From Azolla pinnata (lineage: Eukaryota > Streptophyta > Polypodiopsida > Salviniales > Salviniaceae), in assembly GCA_037176905.1 (NCBI GenBank), contig JBBBWG010028533.1, positions 1 to 64,000 on the forward strand: a stretch of DNA of 64,000 nucleotides. The letters run 5' to 3'. Below are positions 1 through 12,195 of the stretch, piece by piece. The translations under genes were made by a program, and so were the position numbers. The notes beneath the pieces were generated by a model. It saw only the letters and a program-made list of their open reading frames with translations, did not search any database and was not told where the DNA came from. Within the stretch, counting starts at the first letter, position 1; the number at the start of each line of letters is the position of its first letter.

Positions 1-74
<74 letters not shown>
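1..74. repeat. C homopolymer (74 bp)
   Basis: The first 74 bases are all C. A run this long at a sequence edge is more likely an assembly or polishing artefact, or a contig end, than real biology. Confidence 0.9.
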
Positions 75-76
<2 letters not shown>

Positions 77-974
77 ATAGAACACAAACAACGATGTGGG
101 GAAGGAATGTTAGGATCCGGTCTAATGACTATATTTACCTTCCCATCTACTTCCCACAGAATACCGTTCAGAATTTCCTTGTAAGGGAACGAATCAGAAA
201 GCAGCTCATCACCTGCAAAAATAGATAGATACTTTACTTACAGCAACAAGTATATATGACACTCAATTGCCAAGATGATACAAGCAACGACTATACTCGC
301 GGTCAGTATAGTGTCATCCATAACATTGTATGTATTACTGTAGTGGCATAACTGTTAAGGTTGATATAAGTGTATGTCTAAGCACGTCGACCATATTCGA
401 ATCTGTTTACGTGGGCGATTCTGAGTTATTGAACGAGTTTTAGATAAGTGTGTGTGAGTGGGTTGCCATGAAATGTAATCATTTAAGCTCATCAAGGGTT
501 ATGGGACGGAACGATCAGTTTTCCCCTCTCCCTAACTTCCATCTCTCTCCCCCTCACATTCAACCTCCTCCCCACAGCATATAATTACATAGTACAGATA
601 ACAAAAAGCTCAGAATATGTGATTTCTACCCTAGTAAATAGTAAGAACTGGAAGATATATTTACTTTCACACTCCCAAAGAAAAGAAAACAGACAAAGTA
701 GGCTGTGTATGTGTGAGAATAGCCGATCCATCTACTTTGTGCCAGATCAGAGCTTTCCAAGCCTAAATTTCAGGTGAACGGAAGTTAATCAGGGACGTGT
801 TAGAAGCATATCAACACACAACATTTGGCACTCGATGAGCTAAGTGCAGCAGAAAAATCTTCCATTTTTCATCCAAAAGAAACGTAGATAGACAGGGATT
901 CAACAAAGAGCTGTGCACTTCAAACATCTGCATCAGATCATTGCTACGAAGCATATGCTCATCTGCGCGGGACA
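75..974. other. intergenic, no gene recognised
   Basis: AT-rich sequence with no open frame over 60 codons and no recognisable protein fragment on either strand. It could be the 3' untranslated region of the doubtful minus-strand gene that follows. Confidence 0.5.
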
Positions 975-1455
975 TTAGTAGAAGGTCGCAGCTTTTAGGC
1001 CCTTCAGAATGAAGGGGAGCCTTTGCGGCAGCACGCGTTTGGCCTCAAGGCTCTGGATCAACAATGCACCAAGATTGCTAATTGATGCATCACGCGAGAG
1101 CGAACCAAGCAGAATTCCGATCATCTGGAGCACACGTTGTATGGAGGCGAGGGGAACTGCCCAGGGGGTGAAAGGAACCGAAAGCAAAGCGGGTAAATCG
1201 GAAAAAAGAGAGCGGGATGAGTGCCAACCTGAGAGCAGATCCTGGTAGACCAGCATAGCGATGGAGCTGGTCGTAAGCAAACGGAGAAGAAAAACAAGAA
1301 CAAGACGAAGACGAAGAAGACGACGAAGAAGACGACGAAGACGAAGACGAAGACGAAGACGAAGAAGAAGAAGAAGCAGGAATTCGAAGAGAGCTCTCTA
1401 GCGATGGCAGGGAGCAGATTGAGATCTTCGTCTTCTTCTGCTTCGTCGAGAGCAT
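975..1455 (-). CDS. possible small serine-rich protein gene (doubtful)
   Basis: On the minus strand a Met codon at 1455 opens a frame with a short basic start, LPSLESSLRIP, and then about 25 serines encoded by an imperfect GAAGAC/GAAGAA run (1300-1380 on the plus strand). A second minus frame (1280-975) stays open and ends in KGLKAATFY. A pyrimidine tract followed by CAG near 1160 could join the two frames by splicing. A reversed telobox at 1514-1522 lies just upstream of the Met codon, as in many plant 5' leaders. I recognise no family, and the open frames may simply follow from the trinucleotide repeat. The exon structure is not determined. Confidence 0.15.
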
Positions 1456-1673
1456 CGGCAGGAAGAAGATGCTCCCCCGCCTCTTCCGTCTCCGGGCTGT
1501 GTGCCGCTGCGACTTAGGGTTTTTCAGCGGGCAGCGTGGGCCGTCCGATCGCCCGAGGTGGCTGACGTGGCCTCCATCTCCGCCGTTGGAAGGGAATCTC
1601 CGGCGAGTCGATGCCATGGAAGCGGGGGTTCACACGGAAAACGCACACTTTTCATTACACAGAATTCTGAGTA

Positions 1674-1930
1674 GAGATTTTTCTGCACGAGATGATGATC
1701 TGTGTTGTTGGAGATTTTTGTGCAGGAGATGATGATCTGTGTTGTTGGAGATTTTTTTGCAGGAAGATGATGATCTGTGTTGTTGGAGATTTTTCCGCAA
1801 GAGATGATGATTTGTGTTGTTGGAGATTTTTCCGCAAGAGATGATGATCTGTGCTGCTACAGATTTTCCGCAGGAGACGATGATATGTGGTGCTGGAGAT
1901 TTTCCCGCGGGAGATGATTTGTGCTCCTAC
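1674..1930. repeat. 37-bp minisatellite, 7 copies
   Basis: Seven head-to-tail copies of a 36-38 bp unit that starts GAGATTTTTCCGCAGGAGAT and ends CTGTGTTGTTG. Copies begin near 1674, 1711, 1748, 1786, 1823, 1860 and 1896. The last two are the most diverged. Confidence 0.9.
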
Positions 1931-2267
1931 CAAATGCATGGGGACTCCGACGATGCTGAGAATACATGCGAGTTTTAAGTTGTTTGGAGTGTGTGTAATC
2001 CGGGTTTTTTGAGGGTTTGGGGTTTTACGGTGCTCGCGGTTCAAGGTTTAGGGTGCGAGTTATTGTTTTCGAGCGTCTTTCGGAGCTCGAAACCAGAGGT
2101 CTTTGGGCTTGTAACCATGCAGGCAAGTCTCGTTCGCGAGTGCTGGAATCTGTTCCCTGGGGAAATAGAAAGGGGAAAAGCCAAAAGAAAAAATGACGAT
2201 TTGTGTTTCGGATATTGTTACAGTCCTTGTTCGTCTTGCCTGTACAACTGTTGGTAGCACCCTAAAC

Positions 2268-2854
2268 AATAAACCCTAAGCCCTGACAAATATATATAAC
2301 CACGTCTGGGCAATCGTAGCTCTGCGAATTTAACAACATCTTAAGAATTGAAATCCTAAACCCTGAGAACCCTAACAAATACATAACAACAACTAGGCAA
2401 TCGTAGCTATGCAGATTTAAGAACGCCTTAAGAATTCAAACCCTAAACCCTGAGAGCCCTAACAAATATATATAACCACAATTGGGCAATCGCAGCTCTG
2501 CAAATTTAACAACACCTTAAGAATTCAAACCCTAAACCCCGAGAGCCCTGACAAATATATATAACCACAACTGGGCAATCGCAGCTCTGCAGATTTAACA
2601 ACGCCTTAAGAATTCAAACCATAAACCCCAAAACCCCAAAACCCTGAGAACCCTAAACGAATATATATAACCACATCTGGCCAATTGCAGCTCCGCATAT
2701 TTAACAACGCCTCAAGAATTCAAACCCTAAACCCGAAGAGCCCTAACAAATATATATAACCACAACTGGGCAACCGTAGCTACGCAGATTACACAAATTC
2801 AAAACCTTAAACCCTAAACCCTAACAAATATAACTGCAACTTGCAATTGGGCAG
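2268..2854. repeat. 88-bp minisatellite with teloboxes and TATA-like motif, 7 copies
   Basis: Tandem copies start near 2268, 2351, 2438, 2527, 2616, 2722 and 2801. Most are 79-89 bp; the fifth is 106 bp and the last is partial. A typical unit opens with AAACCCTAAACCCTGAGA, continues with CCCTAACAAATATATATAAC, then CTGGGCAATCGCAGCTCTGC, and closes with CCTTAAGAATTC. Each copy therefore carries two or three telomere-like AAACCCT words and an ATATATATAA stretch. The array ends about 125 bp before the ATG of the DUF3326 gene. Confidence 0.92.
2268..2854 (+). promoter_or_regulatory. repeat-borne telobox/TATA-like promoter region (inferred)
   Basis: Teloboxes (AAACCCTA) are known cis elements near transcription starts of plant housekeeping genes. 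Here they recur in each unit beside a TATATATAA stretch, directly upstream of a real coding exon. That the array acts as the promoter of the downstream gene is inference from position only. Confidence 0.35.
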
Positions 2855-2980
2855 TTTGAATGACATTACAACAAAAAAAGATCATCACAGAATCGAAGAA
2901 CAATCAATTGCCTTCATACATGATGACATAGAGATGGAACTGTGGATAGGAACCGGAAGCAGCTTCAGTGGTACCTGGCC

Positions 2981-5900
2981 ATGGCGTCCGCTCCTCTGCC
3001 GTTCAATCCTCTTTCCACGAGCGCAGGGAGGTTTCGGACCTCCTCTTCACCTGCTCCTCGCTTCTGTATCCCTTCTTCCAGGAAGAGCAGAAGAACCTCT
3101 CATCAGGTATCCCTCCCTCCTCTTCCTCCTTTTCTTCCCCCCCCCCCCCTTCCGCTGCAACTATTTGATTACCACTGCCCCAAAGTGTTTTTGCCGCGTT
3201 TTACGGGGTCGCGCATGTTCAGGTCGTGGCAAATCTGCCTCCATGTCAACGCCCATATTCTTCCGTTTTGATCGTTCCCACCGGCGTCGGTGCTAGCATC
3301 GGTGGCTTCGCCGGCGATGCTCTTCCTGTTGCCCGCGCAATGGCTTCTCTATGCAATAACCTGGTCACCCATCCGAACGTCAGTTTCATCGACAAATGGC
3401 TTCTATTTGATGCACATAGCGTTCTTGCGAATGTTTTTTCTCTCTTGGGATACGCTTTACATCGGCAGAATCGTTTTATAACGGCAAGGTTATGCATGCA
3501 GGTACTCAACGCGGCAATGCTATACTGGCCTATGCCTAATACGATGTATGTAGAAGGTTATGCACTCGATCAATTTGCAGAAGGGAAATGGGGACTTGCT
3601 CCAGTTCATCATAATAAGGTAACCAATATTGGAAATCGGAAACATGCATCATTTCATTCCGATCAAATATGCTTAGCATTCCCCTGTATAACATCAGTTG
3701 AAATTGTTTTTCAATTCAATTGCCTCATGCCAACATTCACGTTATATTACCGTCATATTCGAAAGTCCAGTTTTTGGGGACGCTGCTGAAAGACACACAT
3801 TCAGAATACATTAAAATCTCAAACTTCTTTGCAAAGCGCTTTCCAAGTAGTGGGTCAGAAGCCGAGCTTAATTGAATGTGAATTGTTGTCACTGAGCAAT
3901 GGGACATATATTTTCAAAGCTAGTATGCAAAAAATCTCCATGCAGGAAATTTCGGTAGAAGCCAAAAGGGTCGACATTGAAAATTATGTAAGCCCTTCCT
4001 GCATGATATCTATTGGAGGTCCTGACTATTGTCAAGCTGAAATTTTTATCACAGCGTGGTGCTGTACGAAACCATCATAAGTTCTGGCAGTTATAAGTGT
4101 TTGTATAAATGGTTCTGTTCCAGCAACTTTTCTGGAAGAAGTTAGGCCAAAAGTCGGATTTTTCGATGTAATTTGTGTAATGATCGATTGCGCTGGTATA
4201 AATCCTTTATAAACAGCATCGCACTTAGTATAAAAATAAGCGTATGAGTAGTATAGCACCTGCATACAACTATTCCTTTGAAGTGATTGGTTCTTCAGCG
4301 GTACTTACAGGACGTTTCTATGCATTTCTTATTGCAGATTGGCCTTGTTTTAGATGCAGGAATTGAAAGGGATTTGCAGCTTCGGCATCTTCAAGTTGCT
4401 GATGCAGCTCGTGCATCTCTTGGTCTACAGATCGTAGGACACCTTGTCACTGATATGCCGTTGGGGGTAGGTACCTTATTTCCTAGTTCAAAAATATTTC
4501 TGCATGCTTTGCCTGCTCAATCCATTATTCATCAATGAGATTAAGGGGTTTTTCTTATTCTGCCAACTGCTCACAAAGATGTTGTTTAGACCCATGGAGA
4601 AACAATTATATGCTCAATGCATTTCCCTCTCCTGGGCTATTTGAGCAAATATATGCCAATTTGGTGTACTTGCCCTTCGTTCAGGGGCCTGGCTAATAGT
4701 ATTTGGGCATTTTGGAGAAAAACAAAGAAAATCATATGGGGCATTTCAGAGTTTTTCCCTTGAATGTTTTGATGGCTCCCTAGGTCGAAAAATGGATAAA
4801 TAGTGAAACAGGACAATCCTCTGGCTGTCTGGCTCACTCAGCTTCGCTATTGAGGGCGGTGGATGCAATGATAAGGGAAACAGAAGTCAATGCTGTTGCA
4901 GTGGTCACTAGGTTCCCAGATGATAGCATTGAAGAAATTGCTGATTATCGTCAGGGTAAGGTGAGTTAATGAACCGCAGCAAGTTGGAACATTTCGTTAG
5001 TCTATACAGACCTTAAATAACATTATTTATGCAGGGAGTTGATGCCTTAGCAGGCGTTGAAGCTATCATAAGTCATATGGTTGTAAAAACATTTAGAATA
5101 CCATGTGCTCATGCACCTGCCCTATCACCTTTACCTTTAGATCCTACAATATCTCCACGTTCTGCTGCTGAAGAGGTATATATCGTATGAATTATTCGTA
5201 TTTGATTTCTAGGACAAGGATGTGAAAGAAGATTTTGAGCTCCTCCAAGTTATTGCTTGATTTCTTTCCAGATTGGGTACACTTTCTTGCCTTCTGTTCT
5301 AGCTGGATTAAGCAGGGCTCCACAGTATATTATTAAAGAGGACACTTCAATGGCAGCGTCAACAAAAGTAAGCCTTTGGTCTGAGGATATTGATTGTGTT
5401 GTTGTTCCTGTGAATGCCTGCGGGGGTGCTGGAACACTAGCTTTCAGCAAGAAGAAGAAACACAAGGTATCTCTATCAATCATCACTATTAACCCTTTTT
5501 TTTCTTGTTAAAAGCATTATCTCAGAAACTTATAAAGTTGAAGTAAAGATGGGCGGTTTTGGCGACAATTCAATGCAGCCATTATTGATCGCAGTTGAGG
5601 AAAACAAGACAGTCCTGAATGATACACCTGAAAAGATGGAGATTGACATGGTAAGTGTGTATTTTGTTGACATTTTGACATTTTAGTAATCCTGTTTGTA
5701 TAGGGAAAAATTTTCTTCCTCTGTCATCTCTCCATCACAAGTATAAGAAAGGTAAGACTATGCAAAGCGAAATAAACCCTGAAACAAAGTGATTCAAGGC
5801 TTCCATTCCTTTAGAATAGAGATAGTAAACATGAAGGTCTCTGCAATATGGGTCTGAACTTGTCATTGCACTAAAAAGGAGCTATGTGGCTGTGTCCCAC

Positions 5901-6206
5901 ACCTTGGAGTCGGGAGCCATACAATTCATATTTTTTGAACCACCTTTGGGAGAGATGAAGTATAACTTCTCAATCTATGTATCTGTAATATGTTCAGAGC
6001 AGGTATATAGTGCAGCATTTATGTGGATATAAAATCCTCCAATCTCATTTTTCCAGTTACGTGTTGCGAATTACTGGGAGGCATTGGGGGTAATGGCTGC
6101 ACACAAAGCGGGAGTGGATCCATACTCATTGAGGAGATTTGGAGCAGAACATGTTGAGCGAAATACAAGCCCGCTCAACAGGTTTGCAGTTTCGGTATCA
6201 CAATGA
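2981..6206 (+). CDS. DUF3326 family protein, plastid-targeted
   Basis: Nine exons: 2981-3106, 3223-3378, 3502-3618, 4338-4466, 4784-4960, 5035-5175, 5272-5466, 5579-5650 and 6057-6206. They join to a 420-aa protein. Residues 1-42 (MASAPLPFNPLSTSAGRFRT..) are rich in Ser, Arg and Pro and lack acidic residues, which suggests a chloroplast transit peptide. The rest is colinear with the DUF3326 family shared by cyanobacteria and plants: VPTGVGASIGGFAGDALP, LNAAMLYWPMPN, YVEGYALDQFAEG, GLVLDAGIERDLQLRHLQ, VTRFPDD, YRQGKGVDALAGVEAIISH, PCAHAPALSP, IGYTFLPSVLAGLS, VNACGGAGTLAF, and NYWEALGVMAAHKAGVDPYS near the C-terminus. The biochemical role of the family is unknown to me. The start was chosen because the transit-like exon ends exactly in phase with exon 2. 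Every intron is phase 0. No break is visible. Confidence 0.93.
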
Positions 6207-7579
6207 GTATACGAATTGCGATAAAGAAGGTAGAAGAGACCACACTTTGTACCAATCAAGGATCGGCAATCGGGTGCACATAAAGTAGGCTATGGAGCAG
6301 TTTTCAGCCATTGAGCAAAGCTTTCCATCTAGAAATTCTGGATGCACTCTGCAACTTCGCCAAAGTGGGTACTTCAGAAAATGAATGATACAGGTAATTA
6401 TATCAACATCAGACCCTCAAGTAAGGCGTCTATTGGGTCATTTCATCGGTCTCACGAAAATGTTAATGCCATCATCATCATCATCAAATGTCTGAATCAA
6501 ATCTCTCTACTCTACCTAGCCACGGTGACGGATTCTCTTCTCTTCGAGCCCTTTCATTTGTTAGTTGAAGCTAATCAGCCAATGCATATCCCGTTCTTTG
6601 AGATTTAGCATCAACATGTGATCATGTTATACACGACGGTTTTTTGTAATTCACACAATAAGAACATAATCAATATTAATCGACTCTTTCGCAGTAGCCA
6701 TGAGTGGAATCGCTTGTGCCCGAAATGATTGTTATTATGTCTTGTCTGATGCATGATACCCAAACAACGAACATCTCATCATCACCAAGTTACAAATCGG
6801 CGCCCCCAATATTGCTAATAATCATTGATTGCTTGTAATGTCAAGCTAATGCTTGCCATTAATTACGTTTGAACACCCACTTGCTAATTTAAACTAGCTA
6901 TAGCTGGCCCAAGTTCAAATCCCGCAAGTAACTCATCGAACTAATCAAGTGAAGGGGGCTAGTTGATTGATTATTGGGTAATTAAACACGTCGATAAAGA
7001 AAACTAGCACCAATAGTTCTTTCAAACCCTAAACCTCACAATTCCAAGGTTGAGCTCCAAATCATAACTCCCTAGCTATTCGATTGTTCTATACATAACT
7101 CCTTCGCCGTTTTATTGAGTGGTGCACACATGCAACCTTCCAACACGCGGATACTCCACTGATTGGTGCATGTTGTTTCAAATAGAGAGAGAGAAAAAAA
7201 ACACCAGCAACCACCTAACTTGAATCGAGCCAATTTACGTGCAACAATGCAAACATTCAACATCATTCAACACCAAATTATGCGACGTGAAACCCTAAAT
7301 GCAAATTGAGGCTGGTTCATGTGCAATGATGCGAAACCGAGTCAAGATCCAAATGTTTTTTTTTTCTCATTGTGGGATTGATTCGTAAAATGATGCTTCA
7401 GAAACTTTGGATTCTGTAACTGTTCTCGTTCTTGTTTTTGTCTAAAAATTAGAATCAGAAGGTTAGTAGGGGGGTATTTTGGGGAATTACATGGAAACTT
7501 GAAAGTTGCAGAATCTACGAATTCGGGAGACTGAACTCTGAAGGGCTTCCGTAGCAGCTCTCGCTCGACACAGACAGCG
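6207..7579. other. 3' region of the DUF3326 gene and promoter of the next gene
   Basis: No coding exon recognised. The first few hundred bases are probably 3' untranslated, including an ATC microsatellite near 6470. A telobox-like AAACCCTAA occurs at about 7025 and another at about 7291. Sequence before 7580 is AT-rich promoter or leader. Confidence 0.5.
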
Positions 7580-10500
7580 ATGGCGCTTGCGCTCCCTCGA
7601 GCTCGAGAGAGGAGCGCCCCCGTCCTCCTCCGACGCCTTTTCCTCTCGAGTAGATCGTTCATCCCCTCCCTCCCTCATTCCTTACCATCGATACGTTTTT
7701 TTTTTTGTTGATCTTTCTGCTCTACTTCACACCGTGTTTTTTTTTCTCTTCCCGCTTGAACTTGGACTTGAATTTGAACTCAGGAGGCTACGCCCGGCCT
7801 TCCTCTGCTAGGATTGAAGATGCGAAACAGAAGAAGTCCAAACATACCGCTCCCAACATCGCTGAAAGGTGCAAGGTCTCTCAGGATTGAACCCTAGTCT
7901 TTCTTTGCAAGATTGCTTTTTTTTTTTTTCCTTCTTTCTTGGTTCTCTTTTCGTGCGCAAGTGGAGAAGGGAAATGGTTTTAGCACCGGGATGGTGGTTC
8001 CATCCGAAAACAAGTAACAAGCTTTCGTATGGAATGGAATTAAAGTAGAAAACTTGAAATTTTTTAGCAATGTGTTGATGATAAGCGTTCACGAAGCAGA
8101 TATGTATGAAGTGCTCAATGTTTTGCAGGGCTTGCTATCTTTGAACTGGAGAGGGCAGCTGACCACAGTCAAACCTAGATTGGTGGATAGAGAAGAAGAG
8201 AAGTAAGTATTAAAACAAGGAAAAGAGCGGCGACTTCACTGTTCTTTCAAGGGTGATCACTATAGAAATTTGCTTAAATTTTCAAGACTCAATGCATGAC
8301 AATAGCACAGATAAATTAACCCTAATATAAATTGTTATTTGATGAGACATGATCAAATGCATCGAAGCATCTTTAGGCGTGTAAGAGCTACATGTGCAAA
8401 CTGCATGATCCGAAGAATGGGTGACACGAGAATTTCCTTATCACCAATCAAGTTTGATGCAGGAAAGTAGGAAGGACATTGGGAGAATATACAAATTACA
8501 TGATGTTGGATGGGGAGCCTGTTATTTGGGTGCCAGACGGCAGCCAACATTGCCCGGTATACTCCTAGTTATTTACCATTCTACTTGCATTGTATGAACA
8601 ATATTTTTCTTTTGAAAATTGCACATAATAGAGGACTGTATCATGATCATTAATGCGGAGCACATATTGTCATACATTATGTTTAGGATATCTGTAGCAC
8701 TAGGTTAGTTATATAACTCGTTGTATGTCATGCCCAAATAGAGCCCGGGTGTTTTTTGATCTATTACATATCTTCTTTCCAAGAACAACTAATACATGAT
8801 AATACCGTATATGTAAAAACTGTTACCTTGGAAGAATAAAAATACAGAAACTTTCATCTGATCTTTTTGCATCCTAATATGAAATGTCCTTTCAATGGCA
8901 AAATGTGTATAATATAATGTGCCACCTTTGCATGGTAAGATTTGAACAATTTTGAGGAGAAAAGCATATTATGTTTCTCTTATGTGTTGTTTTTGAAGCC
9001 TCGAGGGTAATGACACATAATAGATTTTTTATTTATTTAATGATTGGTGTCCATGAATTGCAAACGTATCCTGAAATTGACCAAGTTCTTTGATATGATT
9101 CTCATGTAGAATTTGCTGCTGAATAATCGTGCATCCTTCATAATTGGGCATACAGATCCTCCGCCTTTGATGAAAGCATTTCAACAAGTTAGCAAAGTAA
9201 GAATGTAAATATTGATGCACATATATGGCACTTATTTGGCTCATAAGCTTCCCCTTTCTCCTTATGAATTCTATTGTTGTTCTTTATGTTTTCTGTCTAT
9301 CACCTCTTGAAATGCAGCAGAAGCTCATCAAAATTTTGTAAGTTCTTATAAAGTCTTGGCCTTCTATTTAAATTGGACTCACATAACTTTTGTTGGGGTA
9401 TGCATGGTGAGATGTAATACTTTGAAATTGACAATCTGGGATGTTTGGAGATGAAAATTTGTGTCCTTTTAGACAGCGGAGCACCATATTTCTGTACTCC
9501 AAGAGAGGCTTTGAAACCTTTGAAAAAGTTCATGGACTTTGAATGACTGAGACGTATGGGACGCTTTCTTCTCAAACTACGACTTTACCAGGAGAATCTC
9601 TTGAGAGCAATGTCCTACTATTACCAACTTCTTCACAATTACCCAAACCAGACAGAGAGCGCCAAATAACTTCTTCATAGTCATCCATCTCCATACACAA
9701 TAAACCGTCCATCTCCATACTCTGCTTAAAAATTCTATAGGACCATATGTCATCTTGTGCTTTTCTTTGTTATATAGAATCCGTTATGAGGGACATACCA
9801 AGGGAGCAGTGCAATCATCGTTTACAAACAAGCCATTATAGCTTTTATACATCGTTAAATATGGTTTAGTTTCGTCATGACTATATGGTACTCACTAGTA
9901 TTGATCTTATTGATCTTTCTTTAGGAAAAAGAAAATGTGCTTCCGTTTCGTAGATCAATTCTGGGTTTCTAATTATGATAAGATTATTTTGTTTTTCTTC
10001 CTTCTCTGTTTACAATACATATTCTTCTCTTTCTGTTTCTGTAAGCTTATGTATTAAGGTTGTACTTGTTTGTTTTTTTGTTTGAGCCAGGCTCCCCCTC
10101 ATGCTGTACTTGTGGGTACCCTCATTGTGCCAGATGATGGTGATGATGTAAGCTACATGTTTTGTTAAACTTCTCCGTGATAATGGGCATTATTCAATCG
10201 TTTTTGAGGAATATTGATAGAGTAATGAATGCAACTTGCTGATATTTAAAAACCCTATGCCAGCTTAATTATTTCACAGCATGAATTAAGTTTTCGTTGA
10301 GCATTTTTAAAAATGAAAAATGATTATGTCAGTGTTTTTGTTCAAAATCTCTCCTTTATAGAATTTGTTGGGTGCATTTCTTCTCTGTTGGAGAACTTAA
10401 AATTTAGGATCTAGATTTTCACTTTTTATGGATCTGACCATTATTCAATGTTTATAGATGGGATAGGAATATGACTCTTATGTGGAACACAGGCTCTATG

Positions 10501-12195
10501 GCATTTTTTTTCTGTTCTTTGATGGATTGAAGGCTAATGTTGGGAGGTTTTGATCTTCAATGAAATGAGCTGTTTAGAAATCTTTCATGTAATAACTCAG
10601 ACAATGCTCTATGTGGAATTGCAGATGGTTACCCCTCAATTTATGAAAATGGTCATAACAAAACAGATATCTGAACTAAAGGAAGCTGTGAACAAGTCAA
10701 GTGCTCCTATAAGGTCTATAATAGAATCTGGAAGCCGTGTGTTACGTACACAAGTGCAATGCCTCACTTCAATGCTGAACTCCAAAGAGGAGGATCTGTT
10801 TTATCGATTTAATCCTAGGTGAATCAAAGAAATGACAAATCATGATATTTATAGTTGAGGGAAATGCATTTCTGTCATAAACCGACCGATATAATTTGGT
10901 TGTTCATGATTTCGTTTTTAGTTCTTGTGATTATGTCGACGTTTCGGGGGTAAAACATCTGGTGGATTTGGATGTGTCAAAGGCAGCTAAGCATCCTCTC
11001 TGTATGTTGGTTTTTGGGATCTAATAATTTGTTAAGCATTTGTTTTTTTTTCTCTTTCTAGTTACTTACACATGATTCTCATTGTTAATTGAAGCACCAT
11101 TGTTACCCATTGTCATGGAGGGAATCAATCGGAATTATAACAGAAGACTGGTCTTGAAACTGTTGTGTGCAAGGTTTCTGCGAATTAAAGTTCAGGTAAT
11201 CCTTAATCTCTATATCACGAGTATTCGGTGTGTGGGTCTCAAGAGATGAACACAAAGCAGTGAATTTACTTGAGTTAAATAATTGGTGAGCACATAGTAA
11301 TGAATTTATTCAAGTGAATCATTTCTAGCGCTGGAGATTAGTTAGGAAGTTTTATAAAAAATGAATACAATATCCTATTAACCATAGACTATTGTCTACA
11401 ATTGGAGATCATGTTGGCGGTTTTATCCTGTAGATATATTTGCACTTTCCTGCTAAATACAATAAATACTGCATTAGTTAATAACCTGCTGTGCCACCAT
11501 CAGCAGCTGTACTTGCCAATGCTGAAGTGAAACAGCCTAACAATGTCTATGTTGCTAGCATTTCTATTAGATGAAATCAGTTGGGGGCGAACATTGTTAT
11601 AGCTAACTGTATTGCAGAGTTAGGACTCTATATGTCTTGCCTTTCTCACACACTAAGTAGTTTTTACAAAATATGAATGGGAATTGTGGCATAGTATAAT
11701 AACTTTCGCTGTGTTGGAAGTTAGCATTACATCATTTGCTTTTAAGTTTAAAAATGCATTTTATAATGATTGTAAAGCTAAAAATGATATCATTACAATG
11801 AAGTCAAGAAATATCTGGTTGTGCCTGTCGATACATGGGACATTGGAATGCTTTATATTGTATTGAAGCTACAGTATAGAACTAAGGCTCAACTATTCCT
11901 CTCATTTTTGCAGGATGCTTTTCTTTTTTCTGCAGATAGAAGGGGCGTAAATCTTCTTGCCAAAGTAGCAAACTCCCAAGGGTCTGATGTAATATCCAAA
12001 CTGAGAAAGAGGGGAGTCACTCCACCTGAATGGGAATACAAAGATCTCCGGTTAACATTCAAGCAAGAGGTGGAAGATCTCAATGGGTTTTGTACCATGT
12101 TAGGGCACATGGAGAAGGAGGCTCTGATTGCGCTTAATCAGGCTAAGGCCAAAATCCATCCCGACGACCATGAAGAGGAGCTCGCCGAAGCTTGA
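7580..12195 (+). CDS. FMN-binding split-barrel-like protein, organelle-targeted (probable)
   Basis: Ten exons: 7580-7694, 7784-7875, 8129-8202, 8463-8556, 9110-9196, 10091-10147, 10625-10818, 10922-11001, 11095-11195 and 11914-12195. Phases agree throughout and give 391 aa. The N-terminus (MALALPRARERSAPVLLRRL..) is basic with no acidic run, like an organelle presequence. Residues ~80-160 follow the pattern of pyridoxamine-phosphate-oxidase-like split barrels: GRTLGEYTNYMMLDGEPVIW, then HCPNLLLNNRASFIIGHTDP (compare HTKNLLADPRASLLV in relatives), then HAVLVGTLIVPDDGDD. The C-terminal half has VQDAFLFSADRRGVNLLAKV, resembling the family's later strands, and a charged, partly helical tail ending DDHEEELAEA. 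The family call rests on pattern only. The function and the target organelle are unknown. Confidence 0.75.

Noticed and set aside
1404-1517. Plus-strand 37-codon frame MAGSRLRSSSSSASSRASAG
   Set aside because: It has presequence-like composition, but it is short, overlaps the minus-strand candidate, and no continuing exon was found.
2268-2854. True telomere or subtelomeric end
   Set aside because: AAACCCT words are only 2-3 per unit inside an 88-bp repeat, with genes on the right side, so this is an interstitial array and not a chromosome end.
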